Source: Membranipora membranacea (lineage: Eukaryota; Bryozoa; Gymnolaemata; Cheilostomatida; Membraniporidae). From it: a stretch of 64,000 nt of DNA. The stretch is taken from NCBI GenBank assembly GCA_914767715.1, contig OU612068.1, forward strand, positions 8,430,001 to 8,494,000. The letters are read 5' to 3'. Shown here one piece after another: positions 22,960 through 34,199 of this stretch (its first letter is position 1; each line of letters begins with the position of its first letter). The notes under the pieces were generated by a model. It was given only the letters and a program-made list of their open reading frames with translations. It ran no database searches and was not told the DNA's origin. The translations under genes were made by a program, and so were the position numbers.

Positions 22960-23705
22960 CAAATCCGAACAGGACTCCAAAGTATAACAATTTCTTAAGT
23001 TGATTGTTCAAAGGAATAAATGCTTAGGCAGAATGCCGAGTCAAAACTTTTTGACTTACGTTAATTTTCCCTGACTCTCAACATTCTCGTCTTCCTTTTT
23101 TTTATATTTACTGCCAATAACTCACAATAATAATAATAACTCACAATCTTAGTAATATAAATCATAATAATATGAAACTAAAAATTGTAGTATAATTATG
23201 TTTGTTAACTCTATACTATATTGTAATATGGATTTATTGTAATGTAACTGCGTGCTTTGGGTTTGAATGGATGACTCTCTTCATCTACATCCTCCGTGTC
23301 ACTGTTTTGGTAAGGTGACGGATATATGAAAAATATGAAAAGCATTGACTGCTTCGATTGGAAAGTTCATGGACAACATTGTTATGTCTAGCAATGTTTC
23401 CTCAAATGAGCTTGTTGTTACAGTCACCGTCATCGTTCTGTGCCAAACTTTCATAATTCATCTGAGGTGAGTATGATTGTGCATAAGATTCAGTTTTGAG
23501 ATTCAGAGTTCTTGTTTAGCTGCTCATATCCCTGCGATGCATTCCTAGATGTTGTGTGCCTTCTTCCCCTTTTCCCTTTACTACAGCTGCCGCTCCCGGT
23601 CACTCAATCCCCGCCGGAACCTACTTCCCTTCCATGATATGAAGAATCCACAATCTCTCCCTCTCTTCCAGGAGTTATCGGCACCACATATCCCATGATG
23701 GGCTG
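22960..23705 (-). pseudogene. Copy 4, broken cytoplasmic tail exon and 3' block
   Basis: Matches the family tail exon from CCAGCCCATCATGGG (23,700) through GSGSC, SRNASQGYEQLN and NYESLAQNDDGDC to the DTEDVDEESHP motif, with its 3' block near 23,060-23,100. It has stops after NSESQN and after NNKLI, and frameshifts. The second ITAM tyrosine is Asn. The first dozen bases of the exon and its acceptor are replaced by sequence continuous with the SAP-type ORF upstream. Confidence 0.75.
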
Positions 23706-24564
23706 GGTTCTCTATGCTCCTGAGCTCTAATGAGTTTGTGATAAATACCCTCACTGTGGTTGCAACTGGACATTTTTGAGCTATCACGAGACCCCTTGAG
23801 GTCGCCTCACTGCTGGACTGGACCACAGATTGAGCATTTGTACTAATATCATCCTGAGCAGACAATTCCATATTATTATTGGGATTAGAGTTATTTGTTT
23901 GGTTTGACTGACATGAGAATATCCGATAGTTAGTTTTATTAGATTGGGGTTGGGTTGTTTTGAACTGAGAATTTGATTCGGGTGGTAAAGCAGATATATG
24001 CCATCCACTGAGCGATTGTGTATTGACAGAAGACCGGACATTAGATTTACATAGTCATGCATTGTTATCACTAGAATGAAACCCGGTAACAGAATCATTA
24101 TCATTGTGTAACTGTAATAGCCGTCCATTGTTCTGCTGAGAAGCACCAAGCTGAGTCACTGGTTTTTACTCGGCTGGCTTTCTGATTAGCCATTCCGAGT
24201 GAACAATATAATTTTGACCAGCTTCTAGACTAGCTCGGGGCTCGTTAGCCTGAACGTGGACCTGAATAGGATTACTTGCATGAGGCAATGTTAACAGCAT
24301 GTCATCAGAAACAGTAACAGATGAAGCCTGGCCTCATCCAACACCCTGACCAAGCTGATGCTGCTCTCGAGCAGCATCTACATTATGATTGACATTATTG
24401 ACATTGTCATGCGCAGAATTATTGAAAACCATGTTTGGGGTTTGCTTCTCCTGAGGCTTGTTCTCAGGGGCATTATCACGAAACATGGACTGTAAAACAT
24501 GAGTAGAATTTGCAGCTAAATTTAAGCTTGAACTGGCATTAGCACTGCGGAACCAATGAACCAA
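23706..24564 (-). pseudogene. SAP-associated ORF, second copy, fused to copy 4
   Basis: Minus-strand frame reading SSLNLAANSTHVLQSMF, NAPENKPQ and NVDAAREQHQLGQG, then three in-frame stops over a further 240 codons rich in Asn, Gln and Ser. The first 70 residues repeat part of the ORF at 25,291-25,818. It runs without a break into the copy 4 tail exon in another frame. Interpreted as a decayed gag-like or accessory protein of a mobile element. Confidence 0.45.
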
Positions 24565-25290
24565 TGACCAATGAACTAAACTGCAGTCACATGACCAATT
24601 GAAGTGTGTGCAGTTGGTTCAGAGTTGTCCTCTCAAAAACACACTAAATTGGAAACATAACTCCATGATAGCCCAAGTTCTTTTGTAGCAATTAGGGGTG
24701 GGTTACACTGAATACACTGACTCACTAGAAAATAACCGCAATTCTGTGAATACGCTTAGTGACGAGGCTTGATGGCCATGGTGTTCTCATAACTGATGGT
24801 TTATTTCACTAAACTGAGACATGGGACTATAGAGAAGATGCTCATTGACAGTTGAGGTGCCATCCTTTTCAGATATACAATGCTTAAACCTCAAAAATAA
24901 TTAAGAGAAAAGTCATTAAAATGTTAATTTTTCACTCTATAAATCCTGGAACATCTATGCAGAACCCATAATTGATCAATCTAAAAACATGGGTATGGGC
25001 TATATTGCAAAGAACATATACCTTGCAGGTAAATGCATTGAACATTCACACTTTGATTGTAAAATGATGAAAAACCCATTAAAATCAGCATATACAAGCA
25101 AGATATGCTGAGGAATGTGTCATCTGACTCTAAATCATGGAATGTTGGACAGGCAGTTGAAGGTATGAGTCCTGTTATCCCTCATAACCATGTTTCATCA
25201 TAAACAATTACTCCTAATGATTGCAATTCCATTTTTTACTGATCACTCTCTAATTTCAAGTGACCATTATTTATGCATGCACATCATTTT

Positions 25291-25818
25291 TCAATCTTTC
25301 GGACTTAGCCAATCAGCAGCCAGCTTAACTATGAGTTGTTCTTCCTGGAGGTTTAGTTCATTGCCCTGACCAAGCTGACGCTGCTCTCGAGCAGCATCTA
25401 CATTGTGATTGACATTATTGACATTGTCATGCGCAGAATTATTGAAAACCATGTTTGGGGTTTGAGGCTTGTTCTCAGGGGCATTATCATGAAACATTGA
25501 CTGTAAAACATGAGTAGAATTTGCAGCTAAATTTAAGCTTGAACTGGCATGGCCAATATTAGCACTGCGGAACCGAGATACCTCCAGTTCCTTTGTCGAC
25601 AGTTCTATTCTAGATATTTCCAAATCTAGTAATAACGCTTTGGTTTGTAATCTGCTCTGATATTGTATGATTCGATCAATCAGATCCTTTTTGGGACCTG
25701 CTATAGGGAGGCCTATGGACCTTAAAAATTCCCCGAGATCTACAACTCTCACCTGCGCCAAACTCGCATGCGAAAACCGCGCACAGGCCATTGTAACAGA
25801 AACCACAAGGATCAACAA
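25291..25818 (-). CDS. SAP-domain protein fragment
   Basis: 175-codon ORF. Residues about 26-57 (VVDLGEFLRSIGLPIAGPKK then DLIDRIIQYQS) fit a SAP motif, a small DNA-binding helix-extended-helix. A Leu/Glu-rich helical stretch, then Asn/His-rich low complexity follows, ending LQEEQLIVKLAADWLSPKD. The start could be internal, since a cag acceptor sits just before VRVVDLG. SAP domains occur in nuclear proteins and in retroelement gag-like proteins; the partial duplicate next door favours a mobile origin. Confidence 0.5.
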   Translation of the reverse strand: MLILVVSVTMACARFSHASLAQVRVVDLGEFLRSIGLPIAGPKKDLIDRIIQYQSRLQTKALLLDLEISRIELSTKELEVSRFRSANIGHASSSLNLAANSTHVLQSMFHDNAPENKPQTPNMVFNNSAHDNVNNVNHNVDAAREQRQLGQGNELNLQEEQLIVKLAADWLSPKD

Positions 25819-26126
25819 ATGAGAGTACAGCGACTATGCGACGCACAATGAACCCCACAACACACCAGAAGTATGAACCAATAGATTGACAAAGTATGAC
25901 AAGAATCGCATCATCAACCATGCACACAACAGCCCAAAAATCTGCACTATTAACTGTGAATGTGTGGATAAAGTAGAAAAATAACCTAATCCTAAGTAAC
26001 CTGAGTAAAGTGTGAGAATATAAACATAAGATTAGAGCTTCCGAGCAGCAGTTCATTTGATAATAATCCGAGGTTCTATCTATTGGCGCTGTCAGTTTTT
26101 ATTAGATTCCTAGATTCTGCAACAGA

Positions 26127-26453
26127 TTAGAGTGAGAGCGAGTTGTCGAGTTGTAGTACATTAGACGAGAGAATACTGATTACTAGTGCTGTGGAGGGGT
26201 TACTGCAGCTGACTACTGGTGAAGGTGTAGTCAACAACAACTGGAGTGTTGTTGTGATCAAGGAGATATGAGGACGGGTTTCCATGATCTGAACTCCGAT
26301 AGTGACGTGGAGTATACGGCGTTTGCTGCATAGGTACTGGTAACACCCTGGTGGAGGCTGGCAAGAGGATTTAGTTACGAGATCAAATCCTGCATCATGT
26401 TGACATGATGCGAGTTGTGTTGACGAGAGATTATTGGTGTAACGAGTTGACAT
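26127..26453 (-). other. Low-complexity ORFs upstream of the SAP ORF
   Basis: Two overlapping minus-strand frames are open; one gives MQQTPYTPRHYRSSDHGNPS. Position upstream of the SAP ORF suggests leader or 5' sequence of the same element. Not assigned. Confidence 0.2.
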
Positions 26454-26519
26454 GTTGTGTTGTATACATGTAGAGTTGCGGAGCCTCTGAGAATAAGCAC
26501 TAGATGGCAGATGTGGAGC

Positions 26520-26553
26520 TAATTATTCGTATCGATATCGATACGAATAATTA
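26520..26553. repeat. Perfect 34-bp palindrome
   Basis: Arm TAATTATTCGTATCGAT followed directly by its reverse complement, no spacer. Could be a binding site, a tiny element or a recombination remnant. Confidence 0.95.
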
Positions 26554-27299
26554 TCTGTGAACTTGAGATAACCACCATTCCTTTTAATCCACCCACCGAT
26601 GGCCAGTACAGTTATAATAGGAATGGGATAAAGAGCAACTTTTTTCTCAGTTTTCTCTCTTATGTCAAAATGTACATAAGAATCTTATGATCCTAAGATT
26701 ATAAAGGTCACATTGTCAATGGTACATGCCTGTGATGACATAGAATTTCGTAGCCTGAACTCATCACTTAATGAGGTCAAGTGTTATCAATTAATTAACA
26801 TCCCATAATGCTATAATTAGCTGGTTAAAGATTGTTTACCCTCTGAAAAAGGGTAGATAACACTGCACAATTATAGCTGACATTGCTATAACTCCCAAAC
26901 CCCCTTGAACTAGCGCAGACATATTACACCTAGAAGCAATTTGGTGATAAACTCAACTGCCACTAGTGCCACGATAACCGATAACGATATCTCAAAGAAA
27001 TTTTACCAAAACAGAGTATTGGTTATCAGTGTTGGAAGTACTTCGAACATGGCTATTGATGTTGATTGTCATTGGATGGAATAATGTCAGACTGCAGACT
27101 GTATCTGTGTACATATCTGGTGGGACAATTTTAAAGAAGCCAATCTAAATTTTTGTACAAGAAAAAAATATGGAGAAAATAACAAACTATAAATCCACGG
27201 TTAAAATAGTTATTCATGTCTAGCATGCATCAACAAAGGTTCAATTGAAAGAAAACAAATGTTTATATAAATTTTTTCAATTTTCATAGAAAGTTTATC

Positions 27300-27640
27300 C
27301 TCACCTCCACAGGATGATTCATCAGAATGAGGCTTGGTCTCCATCGGTGTACCAATAATCCAAACTGAGTTAATGAGTTGTTATCCAACCATGTTTTTTA
27401 TACAAAGATATCGCCTTGTGTTTGTCGCAATTGTTCTTTGCCCTTTTGCAAGCCAGCTTTTGACCCTCCGATTCCTCCGGACATGTCTGGTTGCAGTTGA
27501 TCCTGGTCTAGTCAATTGTCTTTGTATTGATGTTTTTCATGTGGAAAATGAGATTGCTTTTGTGGTTCATCATCATACACATGGTAGTTTTTGTTGCCGC
27601 ATTCCAGGCAAAATATCAGAATGCTTAATGGAGTGGAAAT
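27300..27640 (-). pseudogene. Receptor-family relic R4
   Basis: Minus strand: LSILIFCLECGNKNYHVYDD, EPQKQSHFPHEK, a stop, then GGSKAGLQKG and RWRPSLILMNHPVE before a gtgagg donor. This aligns with the end of the hydrophobic segment, the juxtamembrane region and the PRRPSYILVTPP end of copy 2. The start of the membrane segment is lost. Confidence 0.55.
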
Positions 27641-27900
27641 TAGTTTTAAATGAGGGCGAGATAATAGCAAAAAGATGCGTAAGTCACCAAGAAAACTAAA
27701 AAATGGTGAAAATTAAATAGAAAGTAATGCAATGGAATTGTTTTTAACACTTTTATTGGCAATTCTCATAATTTCATAGCGAAATGATTTCCAAATATTG
27801 TCAACAAAGGGCGAAAGTAACAAAAACAATAAACATAAGAATGAAACCTTAGTAAATTCACGACTGGTATGCATCAATAAAGGTGGAACTGTAAGAAAAA
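27641..27900 (-). repeat. Decayed array unit, intron-like
   Basis: Same modules as 19,200-19,480 and 28,780-28,950. No coding. Confidence 0.45.
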
Positions 27901-27951
27901 ATGTTTATAGCAATTTTTAAGATATTCATATCAATATACTCCTTACCTTAA

Positions 27952-28140
27952 ACAGGAGGATCGATCACAATGAAGCTCGGTCTTTGTGGAAGGGCCAAAG
28001 CTCTTTTCATCAGATATATTGAGCTGCCTTGTGGCTTAGGCGGTTCAATTTGAGTTGAGTTTTATGTTGTCTATAGGCTGAAGATCCAGGTCTTCTTCTA
28101 GATGGCTTTCGGTGTTTTTTTAAGTTTTTATGCATATGAT
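27952..28140 (-). pseudogene. Receptor-family relic R5 (3' part of transmembrane exon)
   Basis: Reads PPKPQGSSIYLMKRALALPQ and RPSFIVIDPPV then a stop, followed directly by a gtaagg donor. It matches PKPQG of copy 3 and PPPRRPSYILVTPPAI of copy 2. Upstream an out-of-frame SHLEEDLDLQ matches R3. Confidence 0.55.
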
Positions 28141-28519
28141 GTCTGTATGTATGTACCTTTAGGGATTCATGTGAATAATAAAAACATTTCAGCCGTACTG
28201 TCTAAAAATCTGTGAAAAATATGAGCTCTTATCAAATAAAACAAAAGACTGTTAAAATAAAATTGACTTGATTGACTAGAAAAAGATATCGCTTAGCACT
28301 TTAGCAGCAACATTTCGGAAACAAAGCTTGCATAAGTTGGTTCAGTGCTTAAGTGTTTGGTACCTTCCTGACGGAATAGTGTCTAGAGTTAGCACTGGAC
28401 TTTGACTGCTCGCAACCATTCTGAGCACTTTGGTTTTTACTCGCCCTGCCACAGTGGTTTTTATAGATGGTAATGTTGTGTTGGCGAGTTTGCTAGCGAT
28501 TGTTGTGATGTACATGGGG

Positions 28520-28694
28520 TCACCTTTCTCTTTCTCTGAGAGATGTGAGTAGATAGCGGTGAGATTGCTTCAGTGGCTCAACATCGGATGCACAGTGATC
28601 ATTGTCTTTGCTTTTCAAACAAAATATTAGGAGTCCTGAAAGCGTAGTTAAGACTCTACTAACACACAGATGATTGATACAATTGTCTCGAAAT
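28520..28694 (-). pseudogene. Receptor-family relic R6 (transmembrane exon)
   Basis: Begins with the family acceptor and ATTTCGAG, FETIVSIICVLV, then one inserted base shifts the frame to TLSGLLIFCLKSKDNDHCAS and DVEPLKQSHR. The clearest relic of the array; broken by the frameshift. A further scrap (MIMFEIQRQRL) lies at 28,725-28,765. Confidence 0.65.
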
Positions 28695-28769
28695 CTATAA
28701 AAATATAAGTAAGGTAATCTCTGTCTTTGTATTTCAAACATGATCATTGATGGAGCATAAATTACGTTT

Positions 28770-29340
28770 AAAGTAGGGGGATCATAGCAAAGGAGCATAA
28801 GTCGCTGAGATAATAAAAAAAGGGTATACATATAACAGAAAGTAATTCGATTGATCAATCAATCAATCCCTTTTATAAGCACTCCTTATTTTTTCATTAA
28901 CAAAATGTTTTCCGACTAATACCAAGAAAAGGGCCAAAAATAACAAAATCCATAAATACTAGGATGAAGTCATGTTGAATCCATAATAAGGTCATTTATA
29001 TATCAATGCAAGAGAAAAAGAAGGACAATTGACTTAGATTTTTTTATCATAGGAAAGTGCAGTGGCAAATTCTGCTGAGCTGTGTGCTATTGTTAACATG
29101 ATAATAATTATGATCAGCTGTGCCGGAATGTTGACAGTGTCAGTGAGTTGTCTCCCACAATGTGAACATTATTGTTTATTACTTAGGCATATTTATAAGC
29201 AAAGTGTAAGGTACTGTATCAATAATGTTGTATTAAAAAAAGGCATCATTTCTGTTTCAAATATCTGAAGAGACTGTGCCATCTTCAGCATCTTGATGTC
29301 ACACTAAGCAACTTGAGGTGCCGTATTATTTTGACCATGA
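28770..29340 (-). repeat. Decayed array unit, intron-like
   Basis: Combines the common intron-like modules with a segment (29,080-29,340) matching 17,430-17,730. Confidence 0.45.
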
Positions 29341-29465
29341 GGTAAATGTTTTTCTATGGCATTTTTTAAATTCTTTTCAGAAATCTCATCGGGGAGAATG
29401 AGTAATATTTGCATCCCTGTGTTTTTCTTTGCATTCACTTTTTGAGAGATATGGTGTACTCTTAC

Positions 29466-29577
29466 TTGGTTTCTTTATGTCAGTCCCTTTCATTAACTTG
29501 TCAATGATTGTTATTGTTGCCGACTCTTTGGCGAGCTTCTGTTCTTGATTTGCCTTGTAAACAGCCCTGTCTGATCT
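29466..29577 (-). CDS. Possible exon, unknown
   Basis: Acceptor tattaacag, then an open phase-0 frame RSDRAVYKANQEQKLAKESA and on to DIKKP, then donor gtaaga. A second minus frame just downstream (29,306-29,470) reads MQILLILPDEISEKNLKNAI. Adjacent exons of one unknown gene are possible. Confidence 0.3.
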
Positions 29578-29934
29578 CTGTTAATAGCCATGGCCCGCTC
29601 TGATTTCTGAAAATTTTCAGGGGGAGGTCCCCCATACCCCGAACCAACCCCTCCCGCCTCTCTTGGCCCTTCCATGTCAAAACTCATGGATACAGCCCTG
29701 TATGGCTATCAAAAGACTTGGCAAAATTACTACGGGCAAAATTACAGGAAACATTACTTCATTTTAACAAGGAAAGCATATTCAATGTTCATTACAACTT
29801 AAAAGTGATAAAGTAAACAAGTAAGGTTAGTAAATCCATAGCACTCTCTCCATCATCAATTGGCATAATTGAAGAATAGTCTCGAGTCGTTCAATCCTCT
29901 CTGTTTTCCTCTGTAGACTCCCCTTCTTCTCTAC

Positions 29935-30350
29935 GAGTACTTAGCATAATTATTTATTATCTTTATCATCAACTTTCTTCTTCTTCCCCGTGGATCTTAA
30001 TTTTCGTAAGAGTGGGGGACTTAGCTGTCTGAATACCACAAAAGTCTTTAAATTCTTGGAAGTGTGCTTTCTCACCTTGGAAAATCTCTGCTTTGTTACA
30101 TAGATTAGTTTTGGGTTGTTTTTCTAGGGTACCATTTAGGTGTCGCATGGCAGTGTCCCTCCTAATGTAACCGGCAGAACATTGCCGAGTAAAGCCAGTC
30201 TGTTGGTGTTTCTATTTTAAATGTACATAAGGTACATTCTTTCAGCTGACTCACCCTCCTGATATATGTTTTCCTTCCCTCATCAAGATACTCCCTATTT
30301 GTAAAGGTATATCTGTTCTGTTTTTTTTTATCTCTGTTGTCTATCAGCAA
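29935..30350 (-). pseudogene. Possible zinc-ribbon-like exon relic
   Basis: Frame RYTFTNREYLDEG...CTLCTF, a frameshift near 30,190, then GFTRQCSAGYIRRDTAMRHL and EKAHFQEFKDFCGIQTAK to a stop. Spacing of Cys and His faintly resembles a C2H2 finger. Not secure. Confidence 0.2.
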
Positions 30351-31570
30351 ACTCGTATAGATTTTTTATTCTTCTCGCATACACATTGTTTCAAAATATA
30401 TTGCCGTTTTGTATGTTTTCACATAAAATCATGATGCCATGACAAAACATCATGGAATCAATGGGGCATAATACCAAAATTAACTTTACTTGAATATCTA
30501 AAGTTGATCCCCAACAAAATAAAAAAACCAATATATCATGTTCAATTGAGAGATAGGCTTCTCTGCGATGGCTTGTTGTCTCTTTTCCATAGCTTATAGC
30601 CAGTTGTCTCTATCTATCTGGCCTATTGGAAGAAGATAACTCTTTTCCGGGTCGTCGGATTATGAACGACCTAGAGCGATCTTTCCTATCTCGTGCTCTA
30701 CATTCCCGGTTTTATGTCTTTATTTGTTCACTCTGTTTCTATATATTTGCCCATCTCTCTGATAGTGATTCTCATTTCTCCTGTGGCAAGATTTACTTCG
30801 GTTACTACCATCGTATTGTTATATCTATCTCCTTGGTTCTTGCTTTCCTGTACAATCTTTTAATGCTATTGCCCGTATGTTGTCAACGCTGATATCTCGA
30901 TGAAAATCACCCTCATCAAAGTCAAGCGGTATGTTGGGGATCACCAAAATATCAACTGGTTTTTTTTATTGTATGTCTTACACTTGGGCCACCCAGGATG
31001 TGTGGCAACCAGTTGTCAACTAATTTCGTTCGTTCGCTGAGTATCATCAAGTATTTGAATCTTGAATTGAGATTTCGTTGGCTCCTGTCTTTTTATAGTA
31101 TTTGTAGTTATTGTAGACTGTAGTGCTTTTATGTCATGAATCATCATGTCGTTCATATGCTTATTATTGTTACACAAAGTTGTTTACCTTGCAGCTGTCA
31201 AAGCAATTGTCTTGTGGTTTGCATTTATGCTGTTTTTGCCCATTATCAATTTTATCTAGATAGTCAGTTACCTTGTAGTGCGTGTACAATAACGTATCTC
31301 AAATATGCAGAGTTTGTGAATAGATGAACAGTGCGGATTATATCAGACAATACTACCGGGATAATAATACTACAGTTATATTTATTTATTAGTTCAATTT
31401 CCATCGCGCAAAATTGTCACAAATGCAAATTCTTATTTCGTCTTGGGTTATTTCACTTTTTGTTTTCTCCAGAACAATGCATCAGTTCCACTTGAACTGG
31501 CAAGCAGTTGATTTCACACCTTCTGCTGGTCTTCTATTATGATTTATGCCAGTTTGTGTCGGTTGGATGG

Positions 31571-31984
31571 TTATTCACACTGCACTAGATCTATAAATTG
31601 ATTTTTGAGTTGGTCGGTCATAGAATTCATCAGTGTCTTGATGTCTGTGCCCAGACTAGATATTTCTGTTTTGAGAGCGTTGGTATGCTGTCGACCTTCT
31701 AAATCATCAATTTTACGTTTAAGGTCATTTATCGCTATACGATCTGAATTAATCCTCACCTGTTATCGGATTGACAAAATTCTTTTAGTGATTCGGCCTA
31801 AATTGTATTGAGACCAATATTGTATACTAAAATTTTCATCTAATATTTTATCAGGAACTGTAACAACAGAATCGGAATTTGAGAAACATAATGTGCAGTG
31901 TCTCCTATGTTTCCTATGAGTGTCAGATGATGTTATGTCTCCTGGCTCAGACGACTGACAACATTTTGGATGTATCAATAACAT
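31571..31984 (-). pseudogene. Coiled-coil ORF with one stop
   Basis: One frame open from 31,984 to 31,571 except a TAA near 31,765. The N-terminal part has RRHCTLCFSNSDS; the C-terminal part (INDLKRKIDDLEGR and later heptads) is a probable coiled coil. The TAA is followed by cag and gtgagg, so a splice site instead of readthrough is possible. Unknown family. Confidence 0.3.
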
Positions 31985-32612
31985 TGAAAGAAATATTCCC
32001 TTTATACATCATGTTGTGTTGATTTGAGGTTATCATTATTTACACTCATGCTATCTTACCACTTTTGATGAGGATCTATTGGGTGGCACTTGAAGGAGGT
32101 TCAACTGTGGTTTGAACTGTGTTTGTTTAGCTACCAGACTAACATTGTAAATATGCAGATGCTTAGGTAGGTAGGTACGTAAGCGGCTGAGAGCACTTTT
32201 ATGGACGATTGCGATTGATGTGATCAAGAATATTGAAAGTCAGTTCACTGCAGTTTATTCAGCAGACCCCGCCATCGCGGTGACAGTCTCAGTTGAGTTG
32301 AACCACTCCGCTTTATGAAATAAAGACAAGGTGTGCACACACTATTGTTTAGGGAGTTGTTGAAATACATGTGATTGCTGATGGCGAAGAGAACAACAGC
32401 ATGATTGCAGAAGACCATTGAGGATCAAGGTTGCAGCCAAGTACATTTTATTTTCTGGTAGATTTGAGAGAAGGTGAGGACGAGTGCCATGCAGTGTGTT
32501 AGAAAAAAATTCAAGCATACAAAGGAATGACAGGAATAATACTGAAAAGAATCTGACATAAGGAGTCATGAGAATCAAGCAGTGTTGCTTGGTAGCATGA
32601 GTAAAGAAAAAA

Positions 32613-33204
32613 TTACTTTGATCGCTGGTTATAATTCCACTCTACATAGTATGGTCGAGCACCAGAAACATACATAAGTGGTTGAGCCAATTCTGGCAGT
32701 AATGCTTGATAGTAAAAGCATCTGAGCTTTGGTATGATCTGGATGAGAAGGAAATGCTTATCAAAAGTGATCATTACAACAGCCATACTGAACTTGGTTC
32801 CTCTAATAACAAATGCTGTATTCGAAAGCTCAGTGGCAGCCATCACACCTTGTACCTGATAGTAGAATGAATGAGAAGTTTTGTGAGCATAGTTTTCATT
32901 CTCATCTTAACCCAGAGGAAAATCCTCTACTTTGATCCTGAAAGCATCATCTACTGTGAGCCTAGCATCAGCCAGTTTTTTTGGGATTTTGTATCCAGCC
33001 ACAAACGATGATGGTATACTGGCTTTAATTGGCTGAAAGCAGAATATACCATCAGGAGAGGCCCCGAAAACATTCTCATTAGATAACAGAACTAACCCGG
33101 GATGGCTTACAGAAGTTTCGTTGCAACGATTGGTTTCCAACCAATATACAAACATTTTTTCAGTCTCAGGCTTTTTCTGAGCCCGTATGCTGTAGCAGCA
33201 TTCC
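32613..33204 (-). pseudogene. YqaJ-type nuclease relic
   Basis: Exon after acceptor catttgcag. Motifs in order are NAATAYGLRK (one frame off), VFGASPDGIF, SHSFYYQVQGVMAATE and FYYQALLPELAQP, matching the YqaJ-like PD-(D/E)xK exonuclease fold. A frameshift near 33,165 and a TAA near 32,912 break it. The expected ExK after SPDG reads PIK, so the catalytic acidic residue seems lost. Such domains are common in proteins of invertebrate mobile elements. Confidence 0.55.
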
Positions 33205-33806
33205 CTGCAAATGTATATATATATGCATGATATAGCAGCTCTTTAATCGTATTTTTAGGGGAGGTCTTTGATCTCATTTTGCCTATCTGTCCGCAATTAC
33301 TCGCAGTAAGTCACAGTCTTATAGCCGCTTTCCATTGTGGCGTGCCTTGCTCTGTATTGATAGAATAAGGCATTAACAGTTAAAATTCTTTCATCAGCTC
33401 CTCGAGCTTTTGCTGCTTTACATCAGCATCTCGAGCTGTGACTTGACCATAGACATAATCTTTAAAAGCATGCATATCAAGCATATCAGAAGTGAGTATT
33501 AGCAAGCAAACAGCAAGCATGCAGTGTGCAAAATAATTCAGCTGAAAAGACTTCAATGGGAATCGTGTTCCTCCCCAAAAAGAGAAGGCAACAAATGACG
33601 AGGGGCTGCTTCCCAGTATTGGGATATATTATATCATTCATAGCAATCTGATCAAACATGTCAGATAGATGTGCTCAGCAGAAAAGAGCAGCTAGCAAGG
33701 ACCCTGATGTTGTAAGGTAGACTAATAGACTTCTGCCATGCGAGGAGAAGTTTGAGACAAGTTGAAAGGCTTGTGGCAATATGTGTGATGATTATGTGAG
33801 ACTCAC

Positions 33807-33925
33807 CAACAGCTGATTTAGGCAGCCGTTTTTTGCTTCTGTTGCCTTTTGATTCGGCTGTCCTTGGTCTTCTTCTGTATAGACCACCTGCTTTTCTTCC
33901 AGGTCAAAGAGTTTTGCTGAATTCA
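33807..33925 (-). CDS. Possible exon, unknown
   Basis: Ends in a gtgagt donor (33,801-33,806). Two frames open: FDLEEKQVVYTEEDQGQPNQ, and one rich in Arg/Lys. May belong with the YqaJ relic. Weak. Confidence 0.2.
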
Positions 33926-33950
33926 CACAGTGAGCAATGAATCTCCGACT

Positions 33951-34199
33951 CTAGTTAGGGCCATCAATGTAGCGAAGTGCTGCAGCTAAAGTACAGAGAA
34001 AACCGTCGTTAAACGCAACACAATCATCACAAAAATAACCAATTGCCACATATAAGTGGAAATACACGTAGCTATATAGATAGTGTGTTTCTCCAATAAC
34101 TTGTGATAATAAAAACATGCCATGACACCTTGTTGGCCAAGATCCAGATTTCCCTTTGTCGATGTGCTTGTTTCTGTCCATGACTCGCCGGATGTTCAT
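33951..34199 (-). other. Possible SWIM-like segment
   Basis: Frame contains CDDCVAFNDGFLCTLAAALR, which faintly resembles the CxCx(n)CxH pattern of SWIM fingers that often sit before YqaJ domains; the His is missing. Speculative. Confidence 0.2.

Noticed and set aside
26057-26130. LTR retrotransposon primer-binding site near GACAGCGCCAATAG
   Set aside because: Only a weak resemblance; no paired LTRs could be found around the SAP ORFs.
30626-30892. Plus-strand ORF with hydrophobic runs
   Set aside because: No splice context or family; hydrophobic content is expected from pyrimidine-rich DNA.
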